From the NCBI RefSeq assembly GCF_022603395.1, contig NZ_JAIBKA010000001.1:496001-560000 (forward strand): DNA of 64,000 nt. Reading direction: 5' to 3'. Positions within the stretch are counted from its first letter, which is position 1. Every line of letters starts with the position of its first letter. A program made the position numbers and the translations under genes. Shown here piece by piece: positions 16,693 to 23,665 of this stretch. This stretch comes from Desulfoferrobacter suflitae. GTDB lineage: Bacteria; Desulfobacterota; Syntrophobacteria; Syntrophobacterales; Syntrophobacteraceae. Under the pieces are notes generated by a model. That model saw only the letters and a list, made by a program, of their open reading frames with translations, had not been told where the DNA came from and made no database searches.

Positions 16693-18255
16693 CTACAGCC
16701 GCGGCATCCAACTCTCCACATCCGTATACTCCGAAATGACCGGCTGATCGAGAACACTCTCGAGCTTGTTCAATCCGTCGATCAGAGCTTTTGCGCTGGC
16801 CAGGACGATATCGGTATCTGCCGCTCGAGCGTTGACCAACTGACCATTTTCTTCCAGTCGCAGGGTCACTTCTCCCTGGGCGTCGGTCCCGGGAGTAACG
16901 GCGTTGACTTCATAGCGCACCAGACGGGGAAATCGATTGGTCATCTTGCAGATGGTCTTGAAGGCGGCATCCACCGGGCCATGTCCAAATCCGGCATCCT
17001 GCACGATGAGTCCATCCACTTCCAGTTGCACCGTGGCATTGGGTACGGAAATGGAGCCGGCGGTAACGTTGAGATAGAGCAGCCTGTAGCGGGCCGATTC
17101 CATCGCGGCTCTGGCGCCCACCAGGAACTCGAGGTCGGCGTCGAACACGATCTCTTTCTTGTTCGCCAACTCCTGAAAATCTTCGTAGCACTGCTGCAGT
17201 CTCTCCTGGTCCAGTTCAAAGCCCAGTTCGGCCACGCGAGTCTTGAATGCATCAAAGCCGGCGTCCGTGGTCAAAAAGTCCACTGTGGAGGAAATCCCGA
17301 GCATCTCTGCGGACATGATTTGGTACGGCGGCTTTTCTTTGGCATCTGCCAGTTGCGGCACCGCCGTTTCGCATATGAATGCATTGGCACCGACGATGGG
17401 TTTATGCGGCTGCATGGTGATCCCCGTAAGCCGTTTCACCAGCCTGCTGGTTGGATAGATTTGGTTCAGCTGGATTTGAGTCGACCAACCGGCGCTGGAA
17501 CCACGCGTGTTGATGGCTGCGACAATTTCTTCCAGTGCTGTGTTCCCGGCCCGTTCACCGATTCCGTTGACCGTACAGTGCACCTGACGCGCACCCTCCA
17601 TGACTGCAGCCAGTGAGTTGGCCACGGCAAGTCCCAAATCGTTATGGCAATGGATGCTGAAGGTCACCTTATCGGACCCGCCTGTTTCTTCCTTCAGTTT
17701 CCCGAACAACTGATGGATATCGGCGGGAGTCGTATAGCCTACCGTATCGGCCAGGTTGATGCTTGTAGCTCCGCTCTGAATCGCCGCCTTAACCAGCGGT
17801 ATCACCTCCTCAGGCGCTCCGCGGAAGACGTCCACCAAGGAAAATTCCACATCCGAAGTGATATCCTTGGCCATTTTGATAGCCGAGACAGCCAGCTCCA
17901 GTGCCTCCTCGGCACTCTTTTTCAGGAAATGTTCGCGGTACTGCCGGGATACGGGCACAAAAGTGTGGATTCTCTTCCGTTCAGCATCTTTAAACGCCCT
18001 GGCGGCAATCTCGAAATCCCGTGGATTGGTGGCACGCGCAAGGACAGCCATCACCGGTCCGCGCACTTCCCGGGCAATGCGCTCCACGGCTCCATACTGC
18101 TCTTCCGAGGCCGCCGGAAATCCAATCTCCAGCACATCAACCCCCAACCGGGCAAGCTGCTTGGCAAGTCGCACTTTCTCTTCCACGGTGAGAATGGTCC
18201 CAGGTGATTTTATGCCGTCGCGAAGCGTTGTTTCAAATATCTGTATGTGCCCCAT
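16693..18255 (-). CDS. leuA: Alpha-isopropylmalate synthase / citramalate synthase family protein, called leuA
   Basis: A 520-residue enzyme that condenses acetyl-CoA with a 2-keto acid; for LeuA this is 2-ketoisovalerate, the first step of leucine synthesis. The DRE-TIM barrel starts with QIFETTLRDGIKSPG and ends the active site with HCHNDLGLAVANSLAA, which holds metal-binding His residues. GIGERAGNTALEEIVAA follows. The C-terminal 130 residues form the leucine-binding regulatory domain of LeuA-type enzymes. Isopropylmalate synthase is the best call; a citramalate synthase is less likely but possible. The ATG follows AAGGAGG with good spacing. A long untranslated leader with a possible leucine-codon ORF and a terminator-like stem precedes it. 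Confidence 0.9.
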   Translation of the reverse strand: MGHIQIFETTLRDGIKSPGTILTVEEKVRLAKQLARLGVDVLEIGFPAASEEQYGAVERIAREVRGPVMAVLARATNPRDFEIAARAFKDAERKRIHTFVPVSRQYREHFLKKSAEEALELAVSAIKMAKDITSDVEFSLVDVFRGAPEEVIPLVKAAIQSGATSINLADTVGYTTPADIHQLFGKLKEETGGSDKVTFSIHCHNDLGLAVANSLAAVMEGARQVHCTVNGIGERAGNTALEEIVAAINTRGSSAGWSTQIQLNQIYPTSRLVKRLTGITMQPHKPIVGANAFICETAVPQLADAKEKPPYQIMSAEMLGISSTVDFLTTDAGFDAFKTRVAELGFELDQERLQQCYEDFQELANKKEIVFDADLEFLVGARAAMESARYRLLYLNVTAGSISVPNATVQLEVDGLIVQDAGFGHGPVDAAFKTICKMTNRFPRLVRYEVNAVTPGTDAQGEVTLRLEENGQLVNARAADTDIVLASAKALIDGLNKLESVLDQPVISEYTDVESWMPRL

Positions 18256-18312
18256 CGATTCCTCCTTGCCTCAACATGAACAATGAGCATCAGTCCCTAG
18301 AGACTCGTAACA

Positions 18313-18447
18313 TTACCCGATTACCCACAAAAAGCCGCTTGCAGTTCGTCCTTGCTCTTTTGTTTCAATAAGCGATAGTTGCAAGAGCGGAGGTGTCTTG
18401 TCAACTTTTTTCACCATCTCCATGGTCATTTGATTTTTTAGTTGCAT
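18313..18447 (-). CDS. Possible leader peptide upstream of leuA
   Basis: A 44-codon frame starts with ATG at 18447, preceded by AGGAGA at good spacing, and ends with TAA 58 bases before leuA. Its middle encodes PPLLQLSLI, with four Leu codons in six (CTC, TTG, CTA, CTT). That is the expected look of a leucine attenuation peptide, although it is longer than most and carries only two other Leu codons. The Leu codons overlap the 5' arm of a terminator-like stem. No homologue is recognised. About 155 bases remain between its start and speD, holding both genes' promoters, which I could not place. Confidence 0.35.
   Translation of the reverse strand: MQLKNQMTMEMVKKVDKTPPLLQLSLIETKEQGRTASGFLWVIG
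18328..18390 (-). promoter_or_regulatory. Terminator-like stem in the leuA leader (possible attenuator)
   Basis: Reading the minus strand, CCGCTCTTGC (18390-18381) pairs with GCAAGCGG (18342-18335) with a two-base bulge, and C plus five T follow. A competing short helix GCTCTT with AAGAGC uses the same 5' arm. The 38-base loop is long for a terminator, so the call is tentative. Confidence 0.35.
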
Positions 18448-18602
18448 TTTTCTCCTATTTCTGTATTATTCCTCTGCTGCGGCTGCCTCCATTTATGGCA
18501 TTTTCGGGCGAAGCGAACCGCTTCCCCCCATGAATAGGAGGTTTTTTCATTTAATAACCCCAAGTGAAGGTATCAGCATGACGTGAGGATGTAGAGAATA
18601 AA

Positions 18603-18983
18603 ATGAAATCATTAGGAAAACACCTGATCGTTGAACTCTATGGGTGCTCTTCTGAGCTTTTGAACAACCTGGTTCAGGTGGAAAAGATTCTAATCGAGGC
18701 CGTTGAGCTTTCGAAAGCCACCATTGTCCAACCCGTTTTCCATCATTTTTCCCCGCACGGCGTCAGCGGGGTCGTCGTGATTGCCGAATCCCACTTTACC
18801 ATCCATACATGGCCCGAATACGGTTATTGCGCACTGGATATTTTTACCTGTGGGGAACAGATCGATCCGGATGAATCGCTGCAATTCATGAAGGAGAGAT
18901 TTCAGGCGCAAAATATGTCAGTGATGGAGATCAAGCGTGGAACTCTTGACGTTCCCGCGCAGGAATTGAGGCACAAGCCTTGA
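18603..18983 (+). CDS. speD: S-adenosylmethionine decarboxylase proenzyme
   Basis: A 126-residue prokaryotic class 1B AdoMet decarboxylase, which makes decarboxylated AdoMet, the aminopropyl donor for spermidine. The self-cleavage site is in IAESHFTIHTWPEYG: Glu62-Ser63 is the scissile bond and Ser63 becomes the catalytic pyruvoyl group. His68 and Cys83 (in DIFTCGEQ), both needed for processing and catalysis in this family, are present at the canonical numbers. The length is normal. The gene overlaps speE by four bases (TTGA), so both enzymes are made together. It is divergent from leuA. Confidence 0.95.
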   Translation: MKSLGKHLIVELYGCSSELLNNLVQVEKILIEAVELSKATIVQPVFHHFSPHGVSGVVVIAESHFTIHTWPEYGYCALDIFTCGEQIDPDESLQFMKERFQAQNMSVMEIKRGTLDVPAQELRHKP

Positions 18984-19903
18984 GCGTCGATACATCGCCC
19001 AGCTACTTGTGGTTTCGGGAACCGGTCCAGGGCGGTCTGGCGGTTTCCTATCTGTGTGAAAGAGTGATCTACAGTGGGCATTCCCGCTTCCAACGGATCG
19101 ACATTGTAGACACGAAGATGCACGGGCGCATGCTCTTCCTGGATGGGGTCGGCCAATCTTCGGAACGGGATGAGTTCATTTACCACGAAATGCTGGTCCA
19201 TCCAGCGTTGTTCAGCCACCCCCACCCCAGGTCGGTACTGGTGATTGGAGGAGCTGAGGGAGCTACGCTCAGAGAAGTTTTCCGTCATCCCGGTATTGAG
19301 CGGGTGGTCATGGTGGATATCGATGACCAGCTCATCGAAATCTGCAAACGGCATCTACCCAGCTGGCACCAGGGAAGTTATGAGGATCCGCGGCTTGAGC
19401 TCATCACCGCCGATGCCCGAAGCTACATGCAGGAGTGCTCGGAAACCTTCAATAGTATCGTCGTTGATTTGAGCGATCCGCTGGAGGGCGGGCCGGCGGT
19501 TTTGCTGTTTACGTGCGAATTCTACACGCTGCTCAGGAGCCGACTCACCCCCCGTGGAGCGATAACCATCCAGGGTGAAGGGATCAGCCCGCAGGATGTG
19601 GCGTTACACGCTCGTATGGTGAACACCCTGAGAGCCGTTTTCCCATTGGTGCGGCCCTATCCCTACACAATCCACAGCTTTCACCGCCCGGACGCACACA
19701 TTCTGGCGACCCTGGACCCCGGCTGGTCCGCAGCCGGTTTTGCCCGGCGGGTTGAGCGGGCCGATTTGCCGCTGCGTTATTTATCCCCGCAAATGGCGCG
19801 GGGAATGTTTGACTTGCCTCCCTACCTTAATCAAGCCTATATAAGCCATGATCAGGTTTTGACTGACGAGAACTGTTTCATCCTGGCCGGTGATATCACT
19901 TGA
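18980..19903 (+). CDS. speE: Spermidine synthase (polyamine aminopropyltransferase)
   Basis: A 307-residue cytosolic aminopropyltransferase that transfers the aminopropyl group of decarboxylated AdoMet to putrescine and releases methylthioadenosine. It starts with TTG inside the speD stop (TTGA overlap). Motifs: a first beta domain with MLFLDGVGQSSERDEFIYHEML, the nucleotide-binding VLVIGGAEGATLREVFRH, the acidic MVDIDDQLIEI, TADARSYM, and the catalytic VVDLSDPLEGGPA with Asp in the position of the general base. With speD it forms a complete two-step route to spermidine. Confidence 0.93.
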   Translation: MSVDTSPSYLWFREPVQGGLAVSYLCERVIYSGHSRFQRIDIVDTKMHGRMLFLDGVGQSSERDEFIYHEMLVHPALFSHPHPRSVLVIGGAEGATLREVFRHPGIERVVMVDIDDQLIEICKRHLPSWHQGSYEDPRLELITADARSYMQECSETFNSIVVDLSDPLEGGPAVLLFTCEFYTLLRSRLTPRGAITIQGEGISPQDVALHARMVNTLRAVFPLVRPYPYTIHSFHRPDAHILATLDPGWSAAGFARRVERADLPLRYLSPQMARGMFDLPPYLNQAYISHDQVLTDENCFILAGDIT

Positions 19904-19986
19904 ACGGCATTCTCTGATAAATCCCGCCAGGTCGATTCCAAGCATGTTGGATGCATGTGATTCTTAGTCATTAGCGAGGTGTCACC

Positions 19987-20352
19987 ATGCCAATCTATGA
20001 ATACCGTTGCAGGAAATGCGGCAGGAAAAATGAATTCATCACCTTTCGAGTCTCCGAAGCAGTCCCTTCGACCTGCCGCCATTGCAGCAGTGAACAGATT
20101 CAGCGGATTCCCTCGAGAGTGCGCGTGCGCCTCTCGGAGGAAACCCGCCTGGAACGTTTGGCCGATCCGATGCGTCTCGGCGGGTTGGATGAAAACGACC
20201 CCAAGAGCATGGCGCGCTGGATGAAGACCATGGGACAGGAAATGGGAGAAGATTTTGATGAAGATGTAGACGCAATGGTCGAAGAAGCCATGGAAGAGGA
20301 AGCCCGAGGAGCATCCCATGAGGGCGACGGCGTTGCCGACGAAGACATTTGA
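19987..20352 (+). CDS. FmdB-family zinc ribbon protein
   Basis: A 121-residue protein whose first 45 residues form a small zinc ribbon of the FmdB/CxxC_CxxC_SSSS type: MPIYEYRCRKCG, then STCRHCSS, giving two CxxC knuckles. The rest is charged and helical, ending in an acidic tail (MEEEARG). FmdB was first proposed to regulate formamidase; most family members have unknown roles and may bind nucleic acid or act in protein contacts. The next gene overlaps its end by 35 bases, so the two are coupled. Confidence 0.85.
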   Translation: MPIYEYRCRKCGRKNEFITFRVSEAVPSTCRHCSSEQIQRIPSRVRVRLSEETRLERLADPMRLGGLDENDPKSMARWMKTMGQEMGEDFDEDVDAMVEEAMEEEARGASHEGDGVADEDI

Positions 20353-21316
20353 CAAGCTTGCAGGGACAACCGCATGCGATGGACTGTCGCGTTTGGGTTG
20401 GCAGGTGGAGGCAGGCCACAAGGGCTTTTCCCTGGGTGAATCCGTTGCCGCACAACTCCATATCTCCGTCGATGTATCGTGTGACTTGATTGACTTTGGC
20501 TCCGTGCAGATCGATGGCCGGGCGGAACGTGATCCCGGGAGAAAGCTGAACGGCGGGGAACAGGTTAAGGTTTTCTGGCCGCAAGATGGCATTCACCGCT
20601 GGTACGAAGTCGATGGCCGGCGCATTCTGTACCACGACCGGCAACTGCTTGCCTATGACAAGGAAACGGGCATACCCAGCCAGCAAACTCCCTCAGATGC
20701 CTATAACAATCTCTTTGCCGCACTCCACCGGTTCCTTGCAGAAAAGAGCGCAAGACCCTATCTGGCACTGCATCACCGGCTCGACCGCGACACCAGCGGG
20801 GTGATGCTGTTTGCCGTCGATCAATCGGTGAACCGTAAGCTCGGTAATGCCTTCAAGCATCACAACATCGCCAAGGACTACTTGGCCTGGGCGGAAGGAC
20901 ACCCGAAACGCGATGAATGGATTGCCCGGGAAGACATCGGGCGCAAGGCCGGCAGCTACAGGACTTGCCCGCAGGGACAGGGCAAGAGCGCAGAAACCTG
21001 GTTTAAGGTGCTCTTGCGCAGGGAAGACCGCTCCTTCATTTGGGCCCGGCCGAGAACCGGACGTACGCATCAAATCCGGCTGCACCTTGCCTCCAGTGGC
21101 CACCCTGTAATCGGGGATCGCCTCTACGGGACGGCATCGGCACAAAGGCTCCTCCTGCATGCGTATCGACTGAGCCTGCTCCATCCTGCGACAGACCAGC
21201 CGCTGGTCTTGACCGCCCCCGTCCCGGCGGGCTGGCCGGAGCCACACGAGTTGGCTATCTCCCCCTGTAACGCCCCAGCGTTATGTTTTAATACTTGCGG
21301 GTCTACTTTTCCATAA
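20318..21316 (+). CDS. RluA-family pseudouridine synthase
   Basis: A 332-residue RNA pseudouridine synthase with an N-terminal S4-like RNA-binding region (about 35-90) and the RluA catalytic domain. The catalytic motif HHRLDRDTSGVML contains the nucleophilic Asp156, and RPRTGRTHQIRLHL is the second family motif, which holds the conserved Arg-Thr-His stretch. It probably modifies 23S rRNA or tRNA uridines, but subfamily and target sites cannot be assigned here. The start at 20318 lies within the end of the FmdB-type gene. The first 24 residues may be non-native if a later start is used, but no better start codon is visible. Confidence 0.87.
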   Translation: MRATALPTKTFDKLAGTTACDGLSRLGWQVEAGHKGFSLGESVAAQLHISVDVSCDLIDFGSVQIDGRAERDPGRKLNGGEQVKVFWPQDGIHRWYEVDGRRILYHDRQLLAYDKETGIPSQQTPSDAYNNLFAALHRFLAEKSARPYLALHHRLDRDTSGVMLFAVDQSVNRKLGNAFKHHNIAKDYLAWAEGHPKRDEWIAREDIGRKAGSYRTCPQGQGKSAETWFKVLLRREDRSFIWARPRTGRTHQIRLHLASSGHPVIGDRLYGTASAQRLLLHAYRLSLLHPATDQPLVLTAPVPAGWPEPHELAISPCNAPALCFNTCGSTFP

Positions 21317-21326
21317 GGAGTCTACT

Positions 21327-22505
21327 TTGAGCAAGGTGATGATCATCGGTGCAGGTGGTGTCGGCGGAGTTGTGGCGCACAAGTGCGCGCAGGTGCCGGA
21401 AGTCTTTTCGGAAATTGTGCTGGCCAGTCGAACGTTGGAAAAATGCCAAAAGATTCGCGCTCAACTGGCAAGACCCATAGAAACAGCCCGGGTGGATGCG
21501 GATAACACATCGGAATTGATTGATTTAATACGAAACGTTCAGCCCCGACTGATCATCAATGTGGCTCTCCCCTACCAGGATCTCTCCATCATGGATGCCT
21601 GCCTGGAAACCGCGGTCGACTATCTGGACACCGCCAATTACGAACCACCCGACGAGGCCAGATTTTGCTACAAGTGGCAGTGGGATTATCAAGAACGGTT
21701 CCGGCAAAAGGGTCTGATGGCGCTCCTGGGCTGCGGGTTTGATCCGGGTGTAACCAACATTTTCTGCGCCCACGCACTCAAACATCACTTCGATGAGATC
21801 CACACCATCGACATCATGGACTGCAATGCCGGAGAACATGGCCATCCCTTCGCCACCAACTTCAATCCCGAAATCAACATCCGCGAAGTGACCGCCCGAG
21901 GCAGGTATTATGAAAATGGGAAATGGATAGAAACAGACCCTCTTGCGATACATAAGAGCTTTGATTTTCCGCAAATCGGACCGCGCGAAATGTACCTCAT
22001 GTACCACGAAGAACTGGAATCTCTGGTAAGAAATATTCCCGGTATCAAGCGAATCCGTTTCTGGATGACCTTCTCCCAAGAATACTTGACCCATCTCAGG
22101 GTGCTGCAGAATGTTGGCATGACGCGCATTGATCCGGTGCATTACAAGGGATGTGAAATTATCCCTTTGCAGTTCCTCAAAGCGCTTTTGCCCGAACCTT
22201 CATCCCTCGGGGAAAATTACACAGGCAAGACTTGCATCGGCTGCATGATCACAGGCGTACAAGACGGCCGGGAAAGAAAATATTACATCTACAACATCTG
22301 TGATCATGCCGCAGCGTACAAAGAAGTGAAGGCTCAGGCCATAGCTTACACCACGGGAGTCCCCGCCATGATCGGAGCAATGCTCATGCTGCAGAGGACC
22401 TGGCGAGGCGCAGGGGTGTTCAACGTCGAAGAATTCGATCCTGCTCCCTTTATGGAGAAACTGCCCCAATACGGCCTTCCCTGGACGGAAAAATTTTTGG
22501 CGTGA
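21327..22505 (+). CDS. Carboxy(nor)spermidine dehydrogenase, saccharopine-dehydrogenase family
   Basis: A 392-residue NAD(P)-dependent reductase. The Rossmann site is KVMIIGAGGVGGVVAHKCAQ at the N-terminus, followed by DTANYEPPDEARFCYKWQW and GCGFDPGVTNIFCAH, as in the carboxynorspermidine/carboxyspermidine dehydrogenase group of the saccharopine dehydrogenase fold. This enzyme condenses aspartate beta-semialdehyde with putrescine or diaminopropane and reduces the imine. One base separates its stop from the decarboxylase gene, which strongly supports the assignment. A lysine-pathway saccharopine dehydrogenase is the alternative, but the neighbour argues against it. Confidence 0.88.
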   Translation: MSKVMIIGAGGVGGVVAHKCAQVPEVFSEIVLASRTLEKCQKIRAQLARPIETARVDADNTSELIDLIRNVQPRLIINVALPYQDLSIMDACLETAVDYLDTANYEPPDEARFCYKWQWDYQERFRQKGLMALLGCGFDPGVTNIFCAHALKHHFDEIHTIDIMDCNAGEHGHPFATNFNPEINIREVTARGRYYENGKWIETDPLAIHKSFDFPQIGPREMYLMYHEELESLVRNIPGIKRIRFWMTFSQEYLTHLRVLQNVGMTRIDPVHYKGCEIIPLQFLKALLPEPSSLGENYTGKTCIGCMITGVQDGRERKYYIYNICDHAAAYKEVKAQAIAYTTGVPAMIGAMLMLQRTWRGAGVFNVEEFDPAPFMEKLPQYGLPWTEKFLA

Positions 22506-22506
22506 A

Positions 22507-23646
22507 ATGACCATCAACAACATTGCAGACATCCGGACACCCTGCTACATCGTCGATAAAGACGCTCTGCAGCGCAACCTCGAGGTGTTGGACCGGGTGC
22601 AGCGCAACTGCGGCTGCAAGATTCTTATGGCCCTCAAAGGTTTTGCCATGTTCAGCGTCTTTCCCCTCATCCGCAGATACCTTCATGGAGTCGCTGCCAG
22701 TTCGCTGGATGAGGCGCGTCTGGGACATGAAGAATTCGCCAAACAGGTTCACGTGTTCTCGCCGGCCTACAAACCGGAGGAGTTCGCGGAGCTGCTCACC
22801 TACGCCGACCATATCGTGTTCAATTCGTTTACCCAGGTGGAGCGCTTTCGACCTTACCTGTCCACGGCAAACGCAACGGTTTCGTTCGGCATCCGAGTGA
22901 ATCCCGAACATTCCGAAACCAAGCCGTCCATCTATGACCCGTGTGCGCGGTTTTCCCGGTTGGGAGTAACGCTGAAGCATTTCGATGCGGACCGGCTGGA
23001 CGGCATCAGCGGGCTGCACTTTCACAATCTGTGCGAACTGAATGCCGATTCCCTGGAGAGGACGCTGGCGGTATTTGAGGCAAAATTCGGGCGCTTTTTG
23101 CAGGGCATGCGCTGGGTGAACTTTGGAGGCGGACACCATATCACCAGAAAAGACTACGACATTGATCTATTATGTCGCCTCATCTGCGACTTCAAGAGTC
23201 GCTATCCGCTGGAGGTCTTTCTGGAACCGGGTGAAGCCATCGCATTGAACACCGGTTTTCTGGTGACCTCGGTTCTGGACATCGTTCATAACGAAATGGC
23301 CATCGCCATACTGGACACTTCGGCGGCGGCCCATATGCCCGATGTATTGGAAGTGCCTTATCGACCTGAAATTCCAGGGGCGGGCAAAGCCGGCGAGTTA
23401 CCCTTCACCTACCGGCTGGGAGGTCTCACTTGCCTGGCTGGAGATGTGATTGGGGATTATTCATTCGCCCAGCCCCTCGAGGTAGGCTCCAAGCTGGTGC
23501 TGCTCGACATGGCTCACTACACCATGGTCAAGAATAACACCTTTAACGGTGTGCGATTGCCGGCCATTGCCATTCAGGAACACGGAAAACCTCTCTGCGT
23601 CATCCGCACTTTCAGCTATGAAGATTATCGCAACAGGCTCTCGTGA
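22507..23646 (+). CDS. nspC: Carboxynorspermidine decarboxylase
   Basis: A 379-residue PLP-dependent alanine-racemase-fold decarboxylase, which removes the carboxyl group from carboxyspermidine or carboxynorspermidine to give spermidine or norspermidine. The Schiff-base lysine is Lys44 in ILMALKGFAMF. Family motifs are SGLHFHNLCELNADS, WVNFGGGHHITR (phosphate-binding glycines), EPGEAIALNTGF and GLTCLAGDVIGDY, with the catalytic cysteine in the last. It follows the dehydrogenase directly. Whether the real product is spermidine or norspermidine is not evident from sequence. Its end converges on the dynamin-like gene with only 19 bases between. Confidence 0.92.
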   Translation: MTINNIADIRTPCYIVDKDALQRNLEVLDRVQRNCGCKILMALKGFAMFSVFPLIRRYLHGVAASSLDEARLGHEEFAKQVHVFSPAYKPEEFAELLTYADHIVFNSFTQVERFRPYLSTANATVSFGIRVNPEHSETKPSIYDPCARFSRLGVTLKHFDADRLDGISGLHFHNLCELNADSLERTLAVFEAKFGRFLQGMRWVNFGGGHHITRKDYDIDLLCRLICDFKSRYPLEVFLEPGEAIALNTGFLVTSVLDIVHNEMAIAILDTSAAAHMPDVLEVPYRPEIPGAGKAGELPFTYRLGGLTCLAGDVIGDYSFAQPLEVGSKLVLLDMAHYTMVKNNTFNGVRLPAIAIQEHGKPLCVIRTFSYEDYRNRLS

Positions 23647-23665
23647 ATCCGCGCCGCGATCGCCA

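Noticed and set aside
18256-18602. T-box leader before leuA
   Set aside because: I looked for the conserved T-box and specifier loop on the minus strand and found neither; the Leu-codon ORF is the better, still weak, explanation.
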